Shown: piece by piece, positions 44,624 to 53,868 of the stretch
Layout of the letters: each line of letters opens with the position of its first letter
Numbering within the stretch: the first letter of the stretch is position 1
Origin: an uncultured Aquimarina sp.
GTDB lineage: Bacteria; Bacteroidota; Bacteroidia; Flavobacteriales; Flavobacteriaceae
DNA length: 64,000 nucleotides
Assembly (NCBI GenBank): GCA_947498595.1
Contig: CANMKX010000008.1
Coordinates: 117,867 to 181,866, forward strand
Direction: 5' to 3'
The notes under the pieces: generated by a model
What the model saw: the letters and a program-made list of their open reading frames with translations, nothing else
What the model was told of the DNA's origin: nothing
Database searches by the model: none
Position numbers and translations under genes: made by a program

Positions 44624-44768
44624 AAATCAAGAAAGCCTTACTAAATATTTAGTAAGGCTTTTTATCGAGGGTGAAAGATCGGTTTCGAACCGACGACCTC
44701 CTGAACCACAATCAGGCGCTCTAACCAGCTGAGCTACAATCACCATTTAATTTCCGGATGCAAATATA
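44624..44768 (+). repeat. 145-bp direct repeat, copy 2 (contains tRNA-His)
   Basis: Second copy of the block at 43284. It carries the plus-oriented terminator although no plus-strand gene ends here, which suggests that copy 2 was made by duplication of copy 1. Confidence 0.9.
44670..44744 (-). tRNA. tRNA-His(GUG), copy 2
   Basis: Identical to copy 1 over the entire tRNA, including the two U-U oppositions in the acceptor stem. Confidence 0.9.
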
Positions 44769-44791
44769 GCTATATCTAGCCTTATAACCAA
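44761..44791 (-). promoter_or_regulatory. promoter of tRNA-His copy 2
   Basis: TATATTTG (44761-44768, minus strand) with TTG (44789-44791) 20 bp upstream. The -7 half lies in the repeat; the -33 half lies outside it. Confidence 0.7.
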
Positions 44792-44813
44792 AGAAAATCG
44801 ACTTTTTTTAGAA

Positions 44814-45530
44814 TTAAATTAAATCAGAAATAGAATCAACTGCTACATAGCGTTCTACAGTGAACCCTTCTGCATAATCTACTCCAATAATTCGACCTAA
44901 ATCAGCAGCACGGTATTTAACACTCTCTAAAAAATTGCTGCTAGTGATAGGAGTTGAAGGTTCATTACTTTTTGGATTATGAAACTGTGAACCATAGGCA
45001 AGAACACTATCCATTTTTTTATCCATATAACCAGTAATATCAACAACAAAATCAGGTTCTATATGTTGCCATTGAATATAATGATAAACTTTTTTAGGTC
45101 TCCATGCTTCTTGATTAAGACCATTTAAAGAAGTTTCTATACGTCTTAAACCGGATAAAAAACAAGCATCACTAGTTAGTTTACTTCCTTTACCATGATC
45201 AATATGACGATCTCTGATAGCATTGCATAATACAATTTCGGGTTGGTACTTTCTAATAATTTCTATAATCGCTCGTTGATGAACTTCATCATTTTTGAAA
45301 AAACCATCTCTAAAAGCTAAATTTTCACGTATTGACACACCTAAAAGTTTTGCTGCATCTGTAGCCTCTTGATCTCGTATTTCTGGAGTCCCTCGAGTAC
45401 CTAATTCACCACGAGTAAGATCTAAGATTCCTACTTTTTTTCCATTTGCAATTTCTTTAGCAATAGTTCCCGAACAACTTAACTCTACATCATCGGGATG
45501 AGCACCAATAGCTAATATATCTAATTTCAT
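44814..45530 (-). CDS. bshB1: bacillithiol biosynthesis deacetylase BshB1
   Basis: 238 residues of the PIG-L/LmbE zinc deacetylase fold. The AHPDD motif is at residues 10-14 and the second His pair is in RDRHIDHGKG. The start MKLDILAIGAHPDD and the sequence TRGELGTRGTPEIR are characteristic of BshB1, which deacetylates GlcNAc-malate in bacillithiol synthesis. It is downstream of a PLP sulfur enzyme on the same strand, so thiol metabolism links the two. The other bsh genes are not in this window. Confidence 0.88.
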   Translation of the reverse strand: MKLDILAIGAHPDDVELSCSGTIAKEIANGKKVGILDLTRGELGTRGTPEIRDQEATDAAKLLGVSIRENLAFRDGFFKNDEVHQRAIIEIIRKYQPEIVLCNAIRDRHIDHGKGSKLTSDACFLSGLRRIETSLNGLNQEAWRPKKVYHYIQWQHIEPDFVVDITGYMDKKMDSVLAYGSQFHNPKSNEPSTPITSSNFLESVKYRAADLGRIIGVDYAEGFTVERYVAVDSISDLI

Positions 45531-45582
45531 ATTTTATATTTTATAAACTAGGAATATGATAATTCCTATTGTTTAACCGCTT

Positions 45583-46758
45583 TTATGATTCTATAGAAAC
45601 GGCTTGTGATTTTACAATTTTAATTGCTTGTTCAATATCTTGAATCAAGTCATTTTTTTCTTCAATTCCAACACTAAGACGTAACAAGGCATCATTTATT
45701 CCTTGAAGTTTTCTTTCTTCGGGAGATAGTAGAGAATGAGAAGTTTTTGTAGGTGATAGAATTGTGCTCTCTACACCAGCTAAACTCATCGAGCTTTTAA
45801 TTAATTTCAATGCTTTTTGAAAAGCACTTGCATCTATAGTATCATTAAGCTCGAATGATAGCATTCCTCCATAGCCTTTCATTTGTTTTTTGGCAATCGC
45901 ATAATCTGGATGTGATTTTAATCCAGGATAATACACCTTTTCGATATCTTCATGCTTTTCTAACCATTTTGCAATTTTTTTAGCATTCTGATTTTGTTTT
46001 TTTACACGTAACCCTAATGTTTTAATACTACGTTCTAACATCCATACCGTAAAATCACTTAAACTACCACCTAAGTTTTTTGCTAATTGAAAAACTGTAT
46101 CGATATGCGCCTGAGATGAAATTACAGCACCTGCTAGAATATCGCTATGGCCTCCTAAATATTTTGTAGCAGAATGTATGACGATATCAATTCCCATTTC
46201 TAAGGGATTTTGATTTACAGGAGAAGCAAAAGTATTATCTATAACAGATAAGATATTATGTTTTTTTGACAAAGCTGCTATAGCTTTAATATCAATAATT
46301 GTTAATAGAGGGTTTGAGGGAGTTTCAATATAAATAAGTTTTGTATTCTTTTTTATTTTCTCTTCAAAACCAAGTATGTTTTGTTGGTCTACATATGAAT
46401 ATTGAATGCCATACTTGTCAAATTCTTCATTAACCAAATTCATTGTACCTCCATATATTGTACGTTGTAACACTACATGATCTCCATGGCGTAAAAAAGC
46501 TAGAAGTGTTGTGCTTATAGCTGCCATACCACTTCCAAAAATTAAAGAAGCTTCTCCTTTTTCAAGATGTGCTATTTTTTTACATAAAGCCTCTTGATTA
46601 GGGGTGTTAAAATACCTTGGATAGCGTTTAACTGCTACATCTTCAAAAGCGTAAGAAGTAGATAAGTAAATAGGAGATACAGCTCCTTTAAATTGTTGAT
46701 CTTGAATTTCTCCAGTATGAGTACAGATGGTATTGAAACCTATATTTTCCTTATCCAT
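45583..46758 (-). CDS. PLP-dependent trans-sulfuration enzyme
   Basis: 391 residues of the Cys/Met metabolism PLP family. The PLP Lys is in HSATKYLGGHSD (near residue 200), and FGSGMAAISTT, YIETPSNPLL and the end region AGVESTILSPTKTSH are typical. It could be cystathionine gamma-synthase, cystathionine beta/gamma-lyase or methionine gamma-lyase; sequence alone does not separate them. It is immediately upstream of bshB1, which fits a role in cysteine supply for bacillithiol. Confidence 0.85.
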   Translation of the reverse strand: MDKENIGFNTICTHTGEIQDQQFKGAVSPIYLSTSYAFEDVAVKRYPRYFNTPNQEALCKKIAHLEKGEASLIFGSGMAAISTTLLAFLRHGDHVVLQRTIYGGTMNLVNEEFDKYGIQYSYVDQQNILGFEEKIKKNTKLIYIETPSNPLLTIIDIKAIAALSKKHNILSVIDNTFASPVNQNPLEMGIDIVIHSATKYLGGHSDILAGAVISSQAHIDTVFQLAKNLGGSLSDFTVWMLERSIKTLGLRVKKQNQNAKKIAKWLEKHEDIEKVYYPGLKSHPDYAIAKKQMKGYGGMLSFELNDTIDASAFQKALKLIKSSMSLAGVESTILSPTKTSHSLLSPEERKLQGINDALLRLSVGIEEKNDLIQDIEQAIKIVKSQAVSIES

Positions 46759-46849
46759 AGTTGTGTTTGAATATGTGAATTAAGATGTTTCTAAAAATAA
46801 GGATATTCATGAAAACACCGTATGGCTTTAACAGTGCTTTATAGGTTCT

Positions 46850-49051
46850 TTATAAAATAAACTTCTTTGCTTTTGATATATTCTTAATTATGGTCTGAAA
46901 AAATTGTTGGGTATCATATGGTTTGATAATTACATCATTCATTCCTACTTCTAAAGCTTGATCTCTTACCTCACCTTCTTCAACTGCTGTAAGCGCTATT
47001 ATCGGAATGGTGAAATTGAATGTTCGAATTATTTTGGTAGCCTCTAATCCATTCATTTCTGGCATGTTGATGTCCATTAGAATTAAATCATAACTGTTGT
47101 CTTTTGCTTTCTCAATAGCTTCTTTACCATGAATAGCAATATCAAAAGTATATCCGTTTTTTTTGAGGATACTTTGAGTTACAACTTGATTGATTTTATT
47201 GTCATCAACAATAAGTATATGATAAGTAGCAGTTCCTATATCATGAATACTATTATCTTTTGATATTATTTTTGATGAAGGAAAAGCTTCGTCAAAATAG
47301 AGTTCAAAAAAGAATTCAGTTCCTTTATTTTCAACACTATTAATACGAATTGTACTATTGTGGAGTTCTATTAATTTTTTTACAATAGATAAACCTAATC
47401 CTGTTCCTTGATGTTCTTGATCTGTGTTTTTTACCTGTACAAAATTTTCAAAAATGGTTTCTTGTTTATCAATAGGAATACCAATTCCGTTATCCTTAAT
47501 CGCAAACTTAAGTAGGTGTTTGTTGTTTAGTTTATTTAAATGAGTGATTGTAATCCAGATGTCACCATTTTGAGTAAATTTTAATGCATTACCAATAAGG
47601 TTGATCAATATTTGTGATAATCTAATAGAATCCCCATTAAGCGTTTTAGGAATATTATGATCAATATTAATATGCGTCGTATTGTTATTGTTTTTTTGTT
47701 TTGAACGTAAAGAGCTGACAATACTTTCTACGAGTGAGCGAATATCAAAAGGTGTTTTTTCAAGTAAAACTTCATTAGTTTCTATTTTACTTAATTGTAA
47801 TACATCATTGATTAGAGCTAATAGATAATCTCCAGAAAATTTTAGTGAACGTAAATATTCTTTTTTCTTTTCTTCAGGATGATCTTGCATGAGCATAGAT
47901 GTTAAGCCTATTACACCATATAAAGGGGTACGAAGCTCGTGACTCACAGTAGAAACAAATTGTGATTTTAATACGGATACTTGTTCTGCAGTTTCTTTTG
48001 CTTTAATTAATTCGCTATTCTTTTCTAATAAATCGTTATTTAATTTTTTCTTTTGAGCATTATTTCGATAAGAGCTAATCGTAAATATTAGAGAAATAAC
48101 AATCAGTATGATCCCGAGAACAATTGTTGTTTTCCATCTAATTACTTGAAATTTTCGTTCTATAGCTTCACCTTCGGCAACCTCTAAATCTCTTTTATAT
48201 TGATCAACTTCGTATTTTACATTAGCTTTTTGAAGTTCTATTAAGCGTTTGTCATTGTTAGATTTAACGAGATTCTTATAATAATTGTTAAGATAAATAT
48301 AAGCTCTTTTATAATCTTTTTGAGCAAAATGAAGATCAGAGTTTGTTTTGTATGCTTTGGCTAATTCTTCAGTTATATTTTCTTCACTAGCAAATATAAT
48401 AGCTTTATTGATGTATTTTTCGGCATTTTTATACCGTCTTACATTCAAAAAGTATTGAGCAAGTAAACAATTGATTTTAGTTTTATGAAGATTAGATGCT
48501 TTTGTATCTATAAGCTTTTTAGCTTTATTAAGATATGGATACGCCATTTTGTACTCTTTTTTCATGATATAATGATCCCCTAAATTAATAAGTGGACTAA
48601 TCATGAGTACAGTGTCATTGATCTTATTGGCTAAATTATAGGCCTTATTATAATTACTAATCCCAGAAGTAATAGAGTTTTCATTTTTGACTTCTAAGCA
48701 ACCTATATTATTATATAATTTGGATTCTAAATGTTTGGTATTAGATAATTTGGCATAAATCAAAGCTTTTTTATAATTCTCTATAGCTTTATCAATATCA
48801 TTATTGATTTCATAATTATGAGCAATTACCTTATATATGTATCCTTTGTTTTTTGAGTCGTCATTAAATTGCGCAAGTGTAAGAGCTTTCTCTGCTATTT
48901 TAATAGATTGCTCGTATTTGAAAGCATTTTGTAAAGATTCAGCTTCCTTTATAATTAGGTGAATACTATCTCCACTAACAGAATGGTTTTGGGTATATGA
49001 AAAATTGAATACCAGCACCAAAAGCGATGTAATTATGACGATACGTTTCAA
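46850..49051 (-). CDS. TPR-sensor hybrid histidine kinase
   Basis: 733 residues: signal or anchor (MKRIVIITSLLVLVFNFSYT), TPR repeats in about 30-260, a membrane helix near 306-325, a coiled coil, HisKA with the phospho-His in FVSTVSHELRTPLYGVIGL, HATPase (NLIGNALKF, DNGIGIP, GTGLGLSIVKKL) and a receiver domain at the end (HILIVDDNKINQ, phospho-Asp in ILMDINMPEMNG, Lys in IKPYD). Phosphate should pass from His to the internal Asp and then to a partner encoded elsewhere. No DNA-binding output domain is present. The periplasmic signal is unknown. Confidence 0.9.
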   Translation of the reverse strand: MKRIVIITSLLVLVFNFSYTQNHSVSGDSIHLIIKEAESLQNAFKYEQSIKIAEKALTLAQFNDDSKNKGYIYKVIAHNYEINNDIDKAIENYKKALIYAKLSNTKHLESKLYNNIGCLEVKNENSITSGISNYNKAYNLANKINDTVLMISPLINLGDHYIMKKEYKMAYPYLNKAKKLIDTKASNLHKTKINCLLAQYFLNVRRYKNAEKYINKAIIFASEENITEELAKAYKTNSDLHFAQKDYKRAYIYLNNYYKNLVKSNNDKRLIELQKANVKYEVDQYKRDLEVAEGEAIERKFQVIRWKTTIVLGIILIVISLIFTISSYRNNAQKKKLNNDLLEKNSELIKAKETAEQVSVLKSQFVSTVSHELRTPLYGVIGLTSMLMQDHPEEKKKEYLRSLKFSGDYLLALINDVLQLSKIETNEVLLEKTPFDIRSLVESIVSSLRSKQKNNNNTTHINIDHNIPKTLNGDSIRLSQILINLIGNALKFTQNGDIWITITHLNKLNNKHLLKFAIKDNGIGIPIDKQETIFENFVQVKNTDQEHQGTGLGLSIVKKLIELHNSTIRINSVENKGTEFFFELYFDEAFPSSKIISKDNSIHDIGTATYHILIVDDNKINQVVTQSILKKNGYTFDIAIHGKEAIEKAKDNSYDLILMDINMPEMNGLEATKIIRTFNFTIPIIALTAVEEGEVRDQALEVGMNDVIIKPYDTQQFFQTIIKNISKAKKFIL

Positions 49052-49272
49052 TAGACTATTGTTTTAAATCTGGGGGTAGGGGAATTATATCGATACGAAA
49101 ATACGAAATAGAATTTACATGGTAAAAAGATAAAACTTTTAGAATATGAATTTAATCATAAATAAAGAGAAAAAAATGTGTCTATTTTGAGGAAATAGTA
49201 GAGGCATTAAAAAAACTTATTACGATATAAAAAATTAAAATTAGTATCAAGAATCACATTGAAAAGGAGCTG

Positions 49273-49280
49273 TATATTTG
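49273..49280 (+). promoter_or_regulatory. -7 promoter box of peroxiredoxin gene
   Basis: TATATTTG, then C, exact consensus, 40 bp before the start codon. The nearest upstream TTG is at 11 bp, too close, so the -33 half is unclear. Confidence 0.65.
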
Positions 49281-49320
49281 CAGTGATAAAAAAACAGTAT
49301 TAATATATAATAAAAACAAA

Positions 49321-49959
49321 ATGGCAATAGTAGGTAAAAAGTTTCCAAATCTTAGTGTAGACGCAATGAATGATATGGGAGATACTTTTAAAATTAATGT
49401 TTTAGAAGAAGCTAAAAACAATAATAAAAAAGTATTATTATTCTGGTACCCAAAAGATTTTACATTTGTTTGCCCAACAGAACTTCATGCTTTTCAAGCT
49501 GCATTAGCTGAGTTTGAAAAAAGAAACACAATCGTTATTGGTGCTTCTTGTGATACTCCAGAAGTTCACTTTGCATGGTTAAACTCATCTAAAGATAATG
49601 GAGGTATTGAAGGTGTTACTTATCCAATATTAGCAGATTCAAACCGTAATTTAGCTAGTACATTAGGGATTTTAGATATCACTAACGAATCTTATAACGA
49701 AGAAACTGGAGTTGTAACTGTAGAAGGAGATAATGTAACTTATAGAGCTACTTACTTAATCGATGAAGAAGGAACAGTTTTTCATGAAGGAATTAACCAT
49801 ATGCCAGTAGGAAGAAATGTAAATGAGTTTTTGAGATTAATTGATGCTTATTCACACGTTCAAAAGAATGGTGAAGTTTGTCCAGCAAACTGGGAAGAAG
49901 GAAAAGAAGCAATGAACGCTAATAGAGATGGGGTAGCATCTTATTTAGCTTCAAACTAA
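49321..49959 (+). CDS. 2-Cys peroxiredoxin (AhpC/Prx1 type)
   Basis: 212 residues. The peroxidatic Cys51 is in DFTFVCPTELHAF and the resolving Cys187 in VCPANWEEG, the pattern of typical 2-Cys peroxiredoxins. It reduces H2O2 and organic peroxides in the cytosol, using a thioredoxin- or AhpF-type donor; a thioredoxin-fold gene lies 81 bp downstream and may supply electrons. A perfect hairpin separates them. Confidence 0.92.
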   Translation: MAIVGKKFPNLSVDAMNDMGDTFKINVLEEAKNNNKKVLLFWYPKDFTFVCPTELHAFQAALAEFEKRNTIVIGASCDTPEVHFAWLNSSKDNGGIEGVTYPILADSNRNLASTLGILDITNESYNEETGVVTVEGDNVTYRATYLIDEEGTVFHEGINHMPVGRNVNEFLRLIDAYSHVQKNGEVCPANWEEGKEAMNANRDGVASYLASN

Positions 49960-49968
49960 AAAAAATAA

Positions 49969-50008
49969 ATAAATTTTACTGGATTTATATAAATCCAGTA
50001 AAATTTAT
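49969..50008. promoter_or_regulatory. 40-bp perfect palindrome after peroxiredoxin gene
   Basis: Two 20-bp arms (49969-49988 and 49989-50008; TTTTACTGGATTTAT in the left arm) are exact complements with no spacer. It may act as an RNA hairpin terminator for the peroxiredoxin gene or as an mRNA-processing signal. The weak U-tract makes termination incomplete. Confidence 0.6.
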
Positions 50009-50040
50009 CAAATGCTTTTGCATAAAAAAGAAAAATTATC

Positions 50041-50355
50041 ATGGTACAAGAATTACAAGAAGATAACTTAGCTAATGTTATAGCAACTAATGATACTGTA
50101 GTTGTACAGTACTCAGCTACATGGTGTGGGAATTGTAGAATAATGAAGCCGAAATTTAAAAAATTATCAACAGAACAAGAAGATTTTACTTTTGTGATTG
50201 TTGATGCTGAAAAATACCCTGAGTCACGTAAATTAGCAACAGTAGATAATTTACCTACATTTGCTACATTTAAAGCTGGTCAATTTGTTAATCAAACGCA
50301 AACAAATAAGTTTGATGTTTTAAAAGAATTAGTAAATGAAGTTGCCAGTAATTAA
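50041..50355 (+). CDS. thioredoxin-family protein
   Basis: 104 residues, thioredoxin fold with the active site WCGNC (Cys29 and Cys32) in place of the usual WCGPC, and the cis-Pro in DNLPTFATFKAG. Asn in the CxxC loop will alter the redox potential. It probably acts as a small disulfide reductase for the neighbouring peroxiredoxin. The last 20 bp overlap the next gene. Confidence 0.88.
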   Translation: MVQELQEDNLANVIATNDTVVVQYSATWCGNCRIMKPKFKKLSTEQEDFTFVIVDAEKYPESRKLATVDNLPTFATFKAGQFVNQTQTNKFDVLKELVNEVASN

Positions 50356-50593
50356 ACATCTTACATCATTTATAGAAGAAAATGATGAAGATTTTGTTGT
50401 AGAAACAATAGAAACTCTTGAAGCACTAACAGAAGTACCATCATTAAAAGATGAAGAGTTAGATGTAATAGGAGAGTTGATTTCAAATATGTATGGAGCT
50501 CTAGAAGTTGATAAAATGATCAAAGATGGAACTCCTAAAAAAGAAGCATTAAATTTATTCATGAAGAGAGTTTTAGGCTCTATAGATAAATAA
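50336..50593 (+). CDS. small DUF6952-like protein
   Basis: 85 residues, acidic and probably helical (FIEENDEDFVVETIETLEAL). It looks like the DUF6952 family, which often follows thioredoxin-like genes in Bacteroidota, and the 20-bp overlap with the thioredoxin gene supports coupled translation. The start ATG at 50336 is the first in frame. Function unknown; a role in redox control is inferred from position. Confidence 0.7.
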   Translation: MKLPVIKHLTSFIEENDEDFVVETIETLEALTEVPSLKDEELDVIGELISNMYGALEVDKMIKDGTPKKEALNLFMKRVLGSIDK

Positions 50594-50608
50594 AGTGCTA
50601 TTGCTATG

Positions 50609-50656
50609 AAAAAGAGAAAGCCTTTTGAATTAAATTCAAAAGGCTTTCTCTTTTTT
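50609..50656. terminator. bidirectional terminator between convergent genes
   Basis: Arms of about 23 bp (50609-50631 and 50633-50655; core GAGAAAGCCTTTTGAA) with A and T runs at both ends. It separates the thioredoxin unit from the protease. Confidence 0.85.
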
Positions 50657-50669
50657 AATTTATATGAGA

Positions 50670-52745
50670 TTATTTTTTAATAAACTTGAAAGACTTAGAT
50701 TCATTTTTAAATGATATAAAATAAACACCTCTAGATAAATCAGAAATATTAACAGTAGTACTTATTTTATGAAGTGTTTTAGACATAACTTTAGTACCTA
50801 AAACACTATAGATTTCAATTTCTTCAGGAGTATTAACTTTTCGGTCAATTGTGATAATGTTATTAGCTGGATTAGGGTAAATCGATATTGAGTTTTTAAT
50901 ATCAAATTCGTCAATAGAAAGAGTAGCATCAACGGTAAGATTAAAAGTACAGTTAACAGTACTTCCACCACTACTAGCAGTAATTGTAATTTGATGCATA
51001 CCATCTGTAACAACCGTTCCTACAGCAGGACTTTGAGAAACAACAGCATTACAATCATTATTAATAGCATTAGCCATTCCTGTATAATCCGGAATTGTAA
51101 AATTATTCGTAGTAGGGTTTGAAGCAACTGCAATATCTCCTGGGCAGTTTACTTGTAGTGGAATTGCAGGTAATGTATATCCAGTAGCTGTAAACTGAGT
51201 TGTAAATACATTAATATCTGAACAACTATAATTCATGTTAATAGCAGCTTGTCTTACAGCAATTGCAGCTTGTTGTTGATTTGTACTACTAGAGGTCATA
51301 GCTAAACCTTCTAAAAAAGCTTTGTCTGTTTTTTCTCGTCCTATGATATCAAAAATACGCATGAGAGAAGTTGACCATATTTGACCATCTCCATGAACAG
51401 AACCGGTTAATCCACCAGGATAAGTAGCAGTAGTATTAGTCGTTCTACCTCCCCAAAATTCGTTGTGACCATCCCAATGGAACATAAAATGATAAGATGG
51501 AACACTACTAGACCATTGATTAAGACTACGACTATACGATTGAGCCCAATAATCTCCAGAACCTTCACTCAATCCATTTACTTGAGACAATGAGCCATTT
51601 GTAATCCAATCATGAATACCATGACCTAATTCATGAATGATAACATCAGCATCTTCAGCATCATCAACACCACCTTCTCCAAATTTTAAAATACCTCCTC
51701 CGTAAGAAGAGTTATCACCGCCATTGAAAGCACTAGGATCATAAAGGATTACGCCAGAATTAAATCTAGAAACTAAAGAAATCCCTAATGTTTCATTGAT
51801 ATATCTCATGCTTTTATCTATATGATAATAACAATTTACAGCTTCAAACGCATCATCAGATCAATTGTAATTAAAAGTGGAAGAATTTTGAGTAAAAAGA
51901 CCTTTAGAAGGAACTTCTACATCTCTAATTTCAAGATATTGACCTTTTAGAGTGTAAATACCTCCGGTTAAATCAATACCAGGTAAAGTAACAGAAGATC
52001 TAGCGGCATCCAAACTAGCATTTGTAGCATCGGAGTTATCACTATAGTTACCACCATAAGTAACACCATTAACAGATAATGGATCAGGATCAAAAACAAA
52101 TCCTGTAGCATCTACTGGAACAGCCGCAGTATTGCTTACCGATGTGGAACTTATAGTGTTTTTAAAACCAATAGTTGGAATAGCATGAGAAACCTTAGAA
52201 TGCTTATTACGACGGATAGAAATATCTTCTGAAGCTATAATTTCGCCAGAATTGGCATCTATTATAACTCTCCAATAACCAGTTGATAATTTCGAATCCA
52301 TATATACAACTTGAACAAGTTTAGAAATACCATTTTGATGATATACGTATAATTTAGATTCAGCTTGAGTTAAATCACCTTTTAACTGTACGTGATTTTT
52401 AGCTTGAATAATAGCAGAAGATTTAGACAAAGAAGGAGTTGTGTTAATTGATGTGATTCCTTTTTTATGATTATTTGCTACATATGAAACTTTATTTTTC
52501 TTAGAAACATGAATAGCTATTTCAGAATCAAATACGGGGATGTTATTGATTGTTTGTTGATAGCGTAATGTTTGACCTGATAAACCTTTTCTAGAAGCTC
52601 TTAGATTAAATGTAGTATTTGCATCAATTTTTAATGCAGCTTGATTTTCTTTTAACCAAGTTCGAGCAATGTTATCAGCTGTCTGTTGAGCTTGGGTTTG
52701 GATACCCAATAATAAGAGAATAATTAATAGTGAATGATACTTCAT
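50670..52745 (-). pseudogene. T9SS-secreted gluzincin metalloprotease with in-frame TGA
   Basis: One continuous frame of 692 codons interrupted only by TGA at 51861-51863 (after FNYN, before SDDAFEAVNCYYHIDKS). Signal peptide MKYHSLLIILLLLGIQTQA; an FTP/PepSY-like propeptide (KGLSGQTLRYQQTINNIPVF) in about 50-160; zinc motif HELGHGIHDW near residue 371 with EGSGDYWA following; an HYR-like domain; and a type A T9SS tail (SIYPNPANNIITIDR, then LSRGVYFISFKN). It resembles the thermolysin/fungalysin (M4/M36) class. TGG (Trp) or CGA (Arg) may have stood at the stop. As written, the active domain would be made only if a downstream start were used (ATG at 51809), which lacks a signal peptide. Confidence 0.8.
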
Positions 52746-52932
52746 GATTTTTAGTTTGTGTGTTTTACTATTAATAAAAAACGAATATCTTAAAAAGTTC
52801 CCTACTAGGGATACTGTATAATAAATATAAAAGACGTTTTTAAATAAAATGGATAGTGTTAAAAAAAACTAACGATAAGATTATAACTAATTTAAACTTC
52901 TTAATTTTACAAAATCATAAAAGAAACAAATC

Positions 52933-53433
52933 ATGGCAACAATAACATTACAAGGAAATCCATTACAAACTATAGGAGAACTTCCAGAAATAGGAAACCA
53001 AGCTCCAAATTTTGAATTAGTAAAAGGAGATTTATCACCAGCCAAATTATCAGATTATAGCGGTAAAAGAGTAGTATTAAATATTTTTCCGTCAATTGAT
53101 ACAGGAACTTGTGCAGCTTCAGTAAGACAATTTAATAAAAATGCAGCAAGTTTAAAAAATACAAACGTATTATGTGTATCAAGAGATTTACCATTTGCAC
53201 AATCTCGTTTTTGTGGAGCAGAAGGGATTGAAAATGTAGCTTGTCTTTCGGATTTTAAAACAGGAGCATTAGGAAAAGATTATGGTTTAGAAATTACCAA
53301 TGGACCATTAGAGAGTTTGCATTCTAGAGCTATAGTTGTAATTGATGAAAAAGGAAAAGTAATACATACAGAACAAGTAGCAGAAATAGTAGACGAACCT
53401 AATTATGAAGCTGTTTTAAGTATTTTAGGATAA
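52933..53433 (+). CDS. tpx: thiol peroxidase Tpx
   Basis: 166 residues, atypical 2-Cys peroxiredoxin. The peroxidatic Cys60 is in PSIDTGTCAASVRQF and the resolving Cys94 in SRFCGAEG, exactly as in Tpx proteins. It removes lipid hydroperoxides and H2O2 with thioredoxin. Its stop overlaps the start of dgkA (TAATG). No Fur- or OxyR-type site is evident upstream. Confidence 0.93.
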   Translation: MATITLQGNPLQTIGELPEIGNQAPNFELVKGDLSPAKLSDYSGKRVVLNIFPSIDTGTCAASVRQFNKNAASLKNTNVLCVSRDLPFAQSRFCGAEGIENVACLSDFKTGALGKDYGLEITNGPLESLHSRAIVVIDEKGKVIHTEQVAEIVDEPNYEAVLSILG

Positions 53434-53801
53434 TGACTAAAATAAAGAAATTTGTAACGGGAAGAATTCGTGGTTGTGGGTATGCCATGAAAGGAGCTTT
53501 ATTATTATTAAAAACAGAAGCAAGTATACAAGTACAAGCAGGAATAGCAGTTATAATGGGAATAGCAGGTTTCTATTATAATATAACAGCTACAGAATGG
53601 ATATTACAAACTTTTGCAATAGGGTTAATAATGAGCATGGAAGGTATGAATACTGCAGCAGAAGGAATAGCAGATTTTGTACATCCAGATTTTCATGATA
53701 AAATAGGATTTATTAAAGATGTAGCAGCAGGAGCGGTTTTTATAGCTGCTATTACTGCTGTAATAATCGGGGCTATTATATATATACCATATATTTTCTA
53801 G
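53433..53801 (+). CDS. dgkA: diacylglycerol/undecaprenol kinase family protein
   Basis: 122 residues with three membrane helices (about 35-50, 53-72 and 95-118). The conserved active-site patterns are LLKTEASIQVQ, MEGMNTAAEGIAD and DKIGFIKDVAAGAV, which supply Glu residues and the Lys-Asp pair for ATP binding. It phosphorylates a lipid alcohol in the inner membrane; in this group undecaprenol or diacylglycerol are both possible. One-base overlap with tpx. Confidence 0.85.
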   Translation: MTKIKKFVTGRIRGCGYAMKGALLLLKTEASIQVQAGIAVIMGIAGFYYNITATEWILQTFAIGLIMSMEGMNTAAEGIADFVHPDFHDKIGFIKDVAAGAVFIAAITAVIIGAIIYIPYIF

Positions 53802-53868
53802 AATTTTTTTCAGCTTTTTTACGTTCCCTAAGAGATATTCGTATTTTTGCGCTAAGACAACTTAAAGA

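Noticed and set aside
43284..44768. Integrative element with attL/attR at tRNA-His
   Set aside because: No integrase or mobility gene lies between the repeats, and the repeat covers the entire tRNA plus its promoter, more than an att core; kept only as a duplication or island hypothesis.
45549..45568. Small dyad TAGGAAT...ATTCCTA after the trans-sulfuration gene
   Set aside because: Seven-base arms without a U-run on the minus strand; too weak to call a terminator.
46759..46849. SAM or other riboswitch before the trans-sulfuration enzyme
   Set aside because: The stretch is short and I see none of the conserved paired elements of SAM aptamers.
51861..51863. In-frame TGA as a selenocysteine codon
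   Set aside because: The stop lies outside any redox motif, no SECIS-like hairpin is apparent just after it, and Trp or Arg is a natural residue there; a plain nonsense change or error is simpler.
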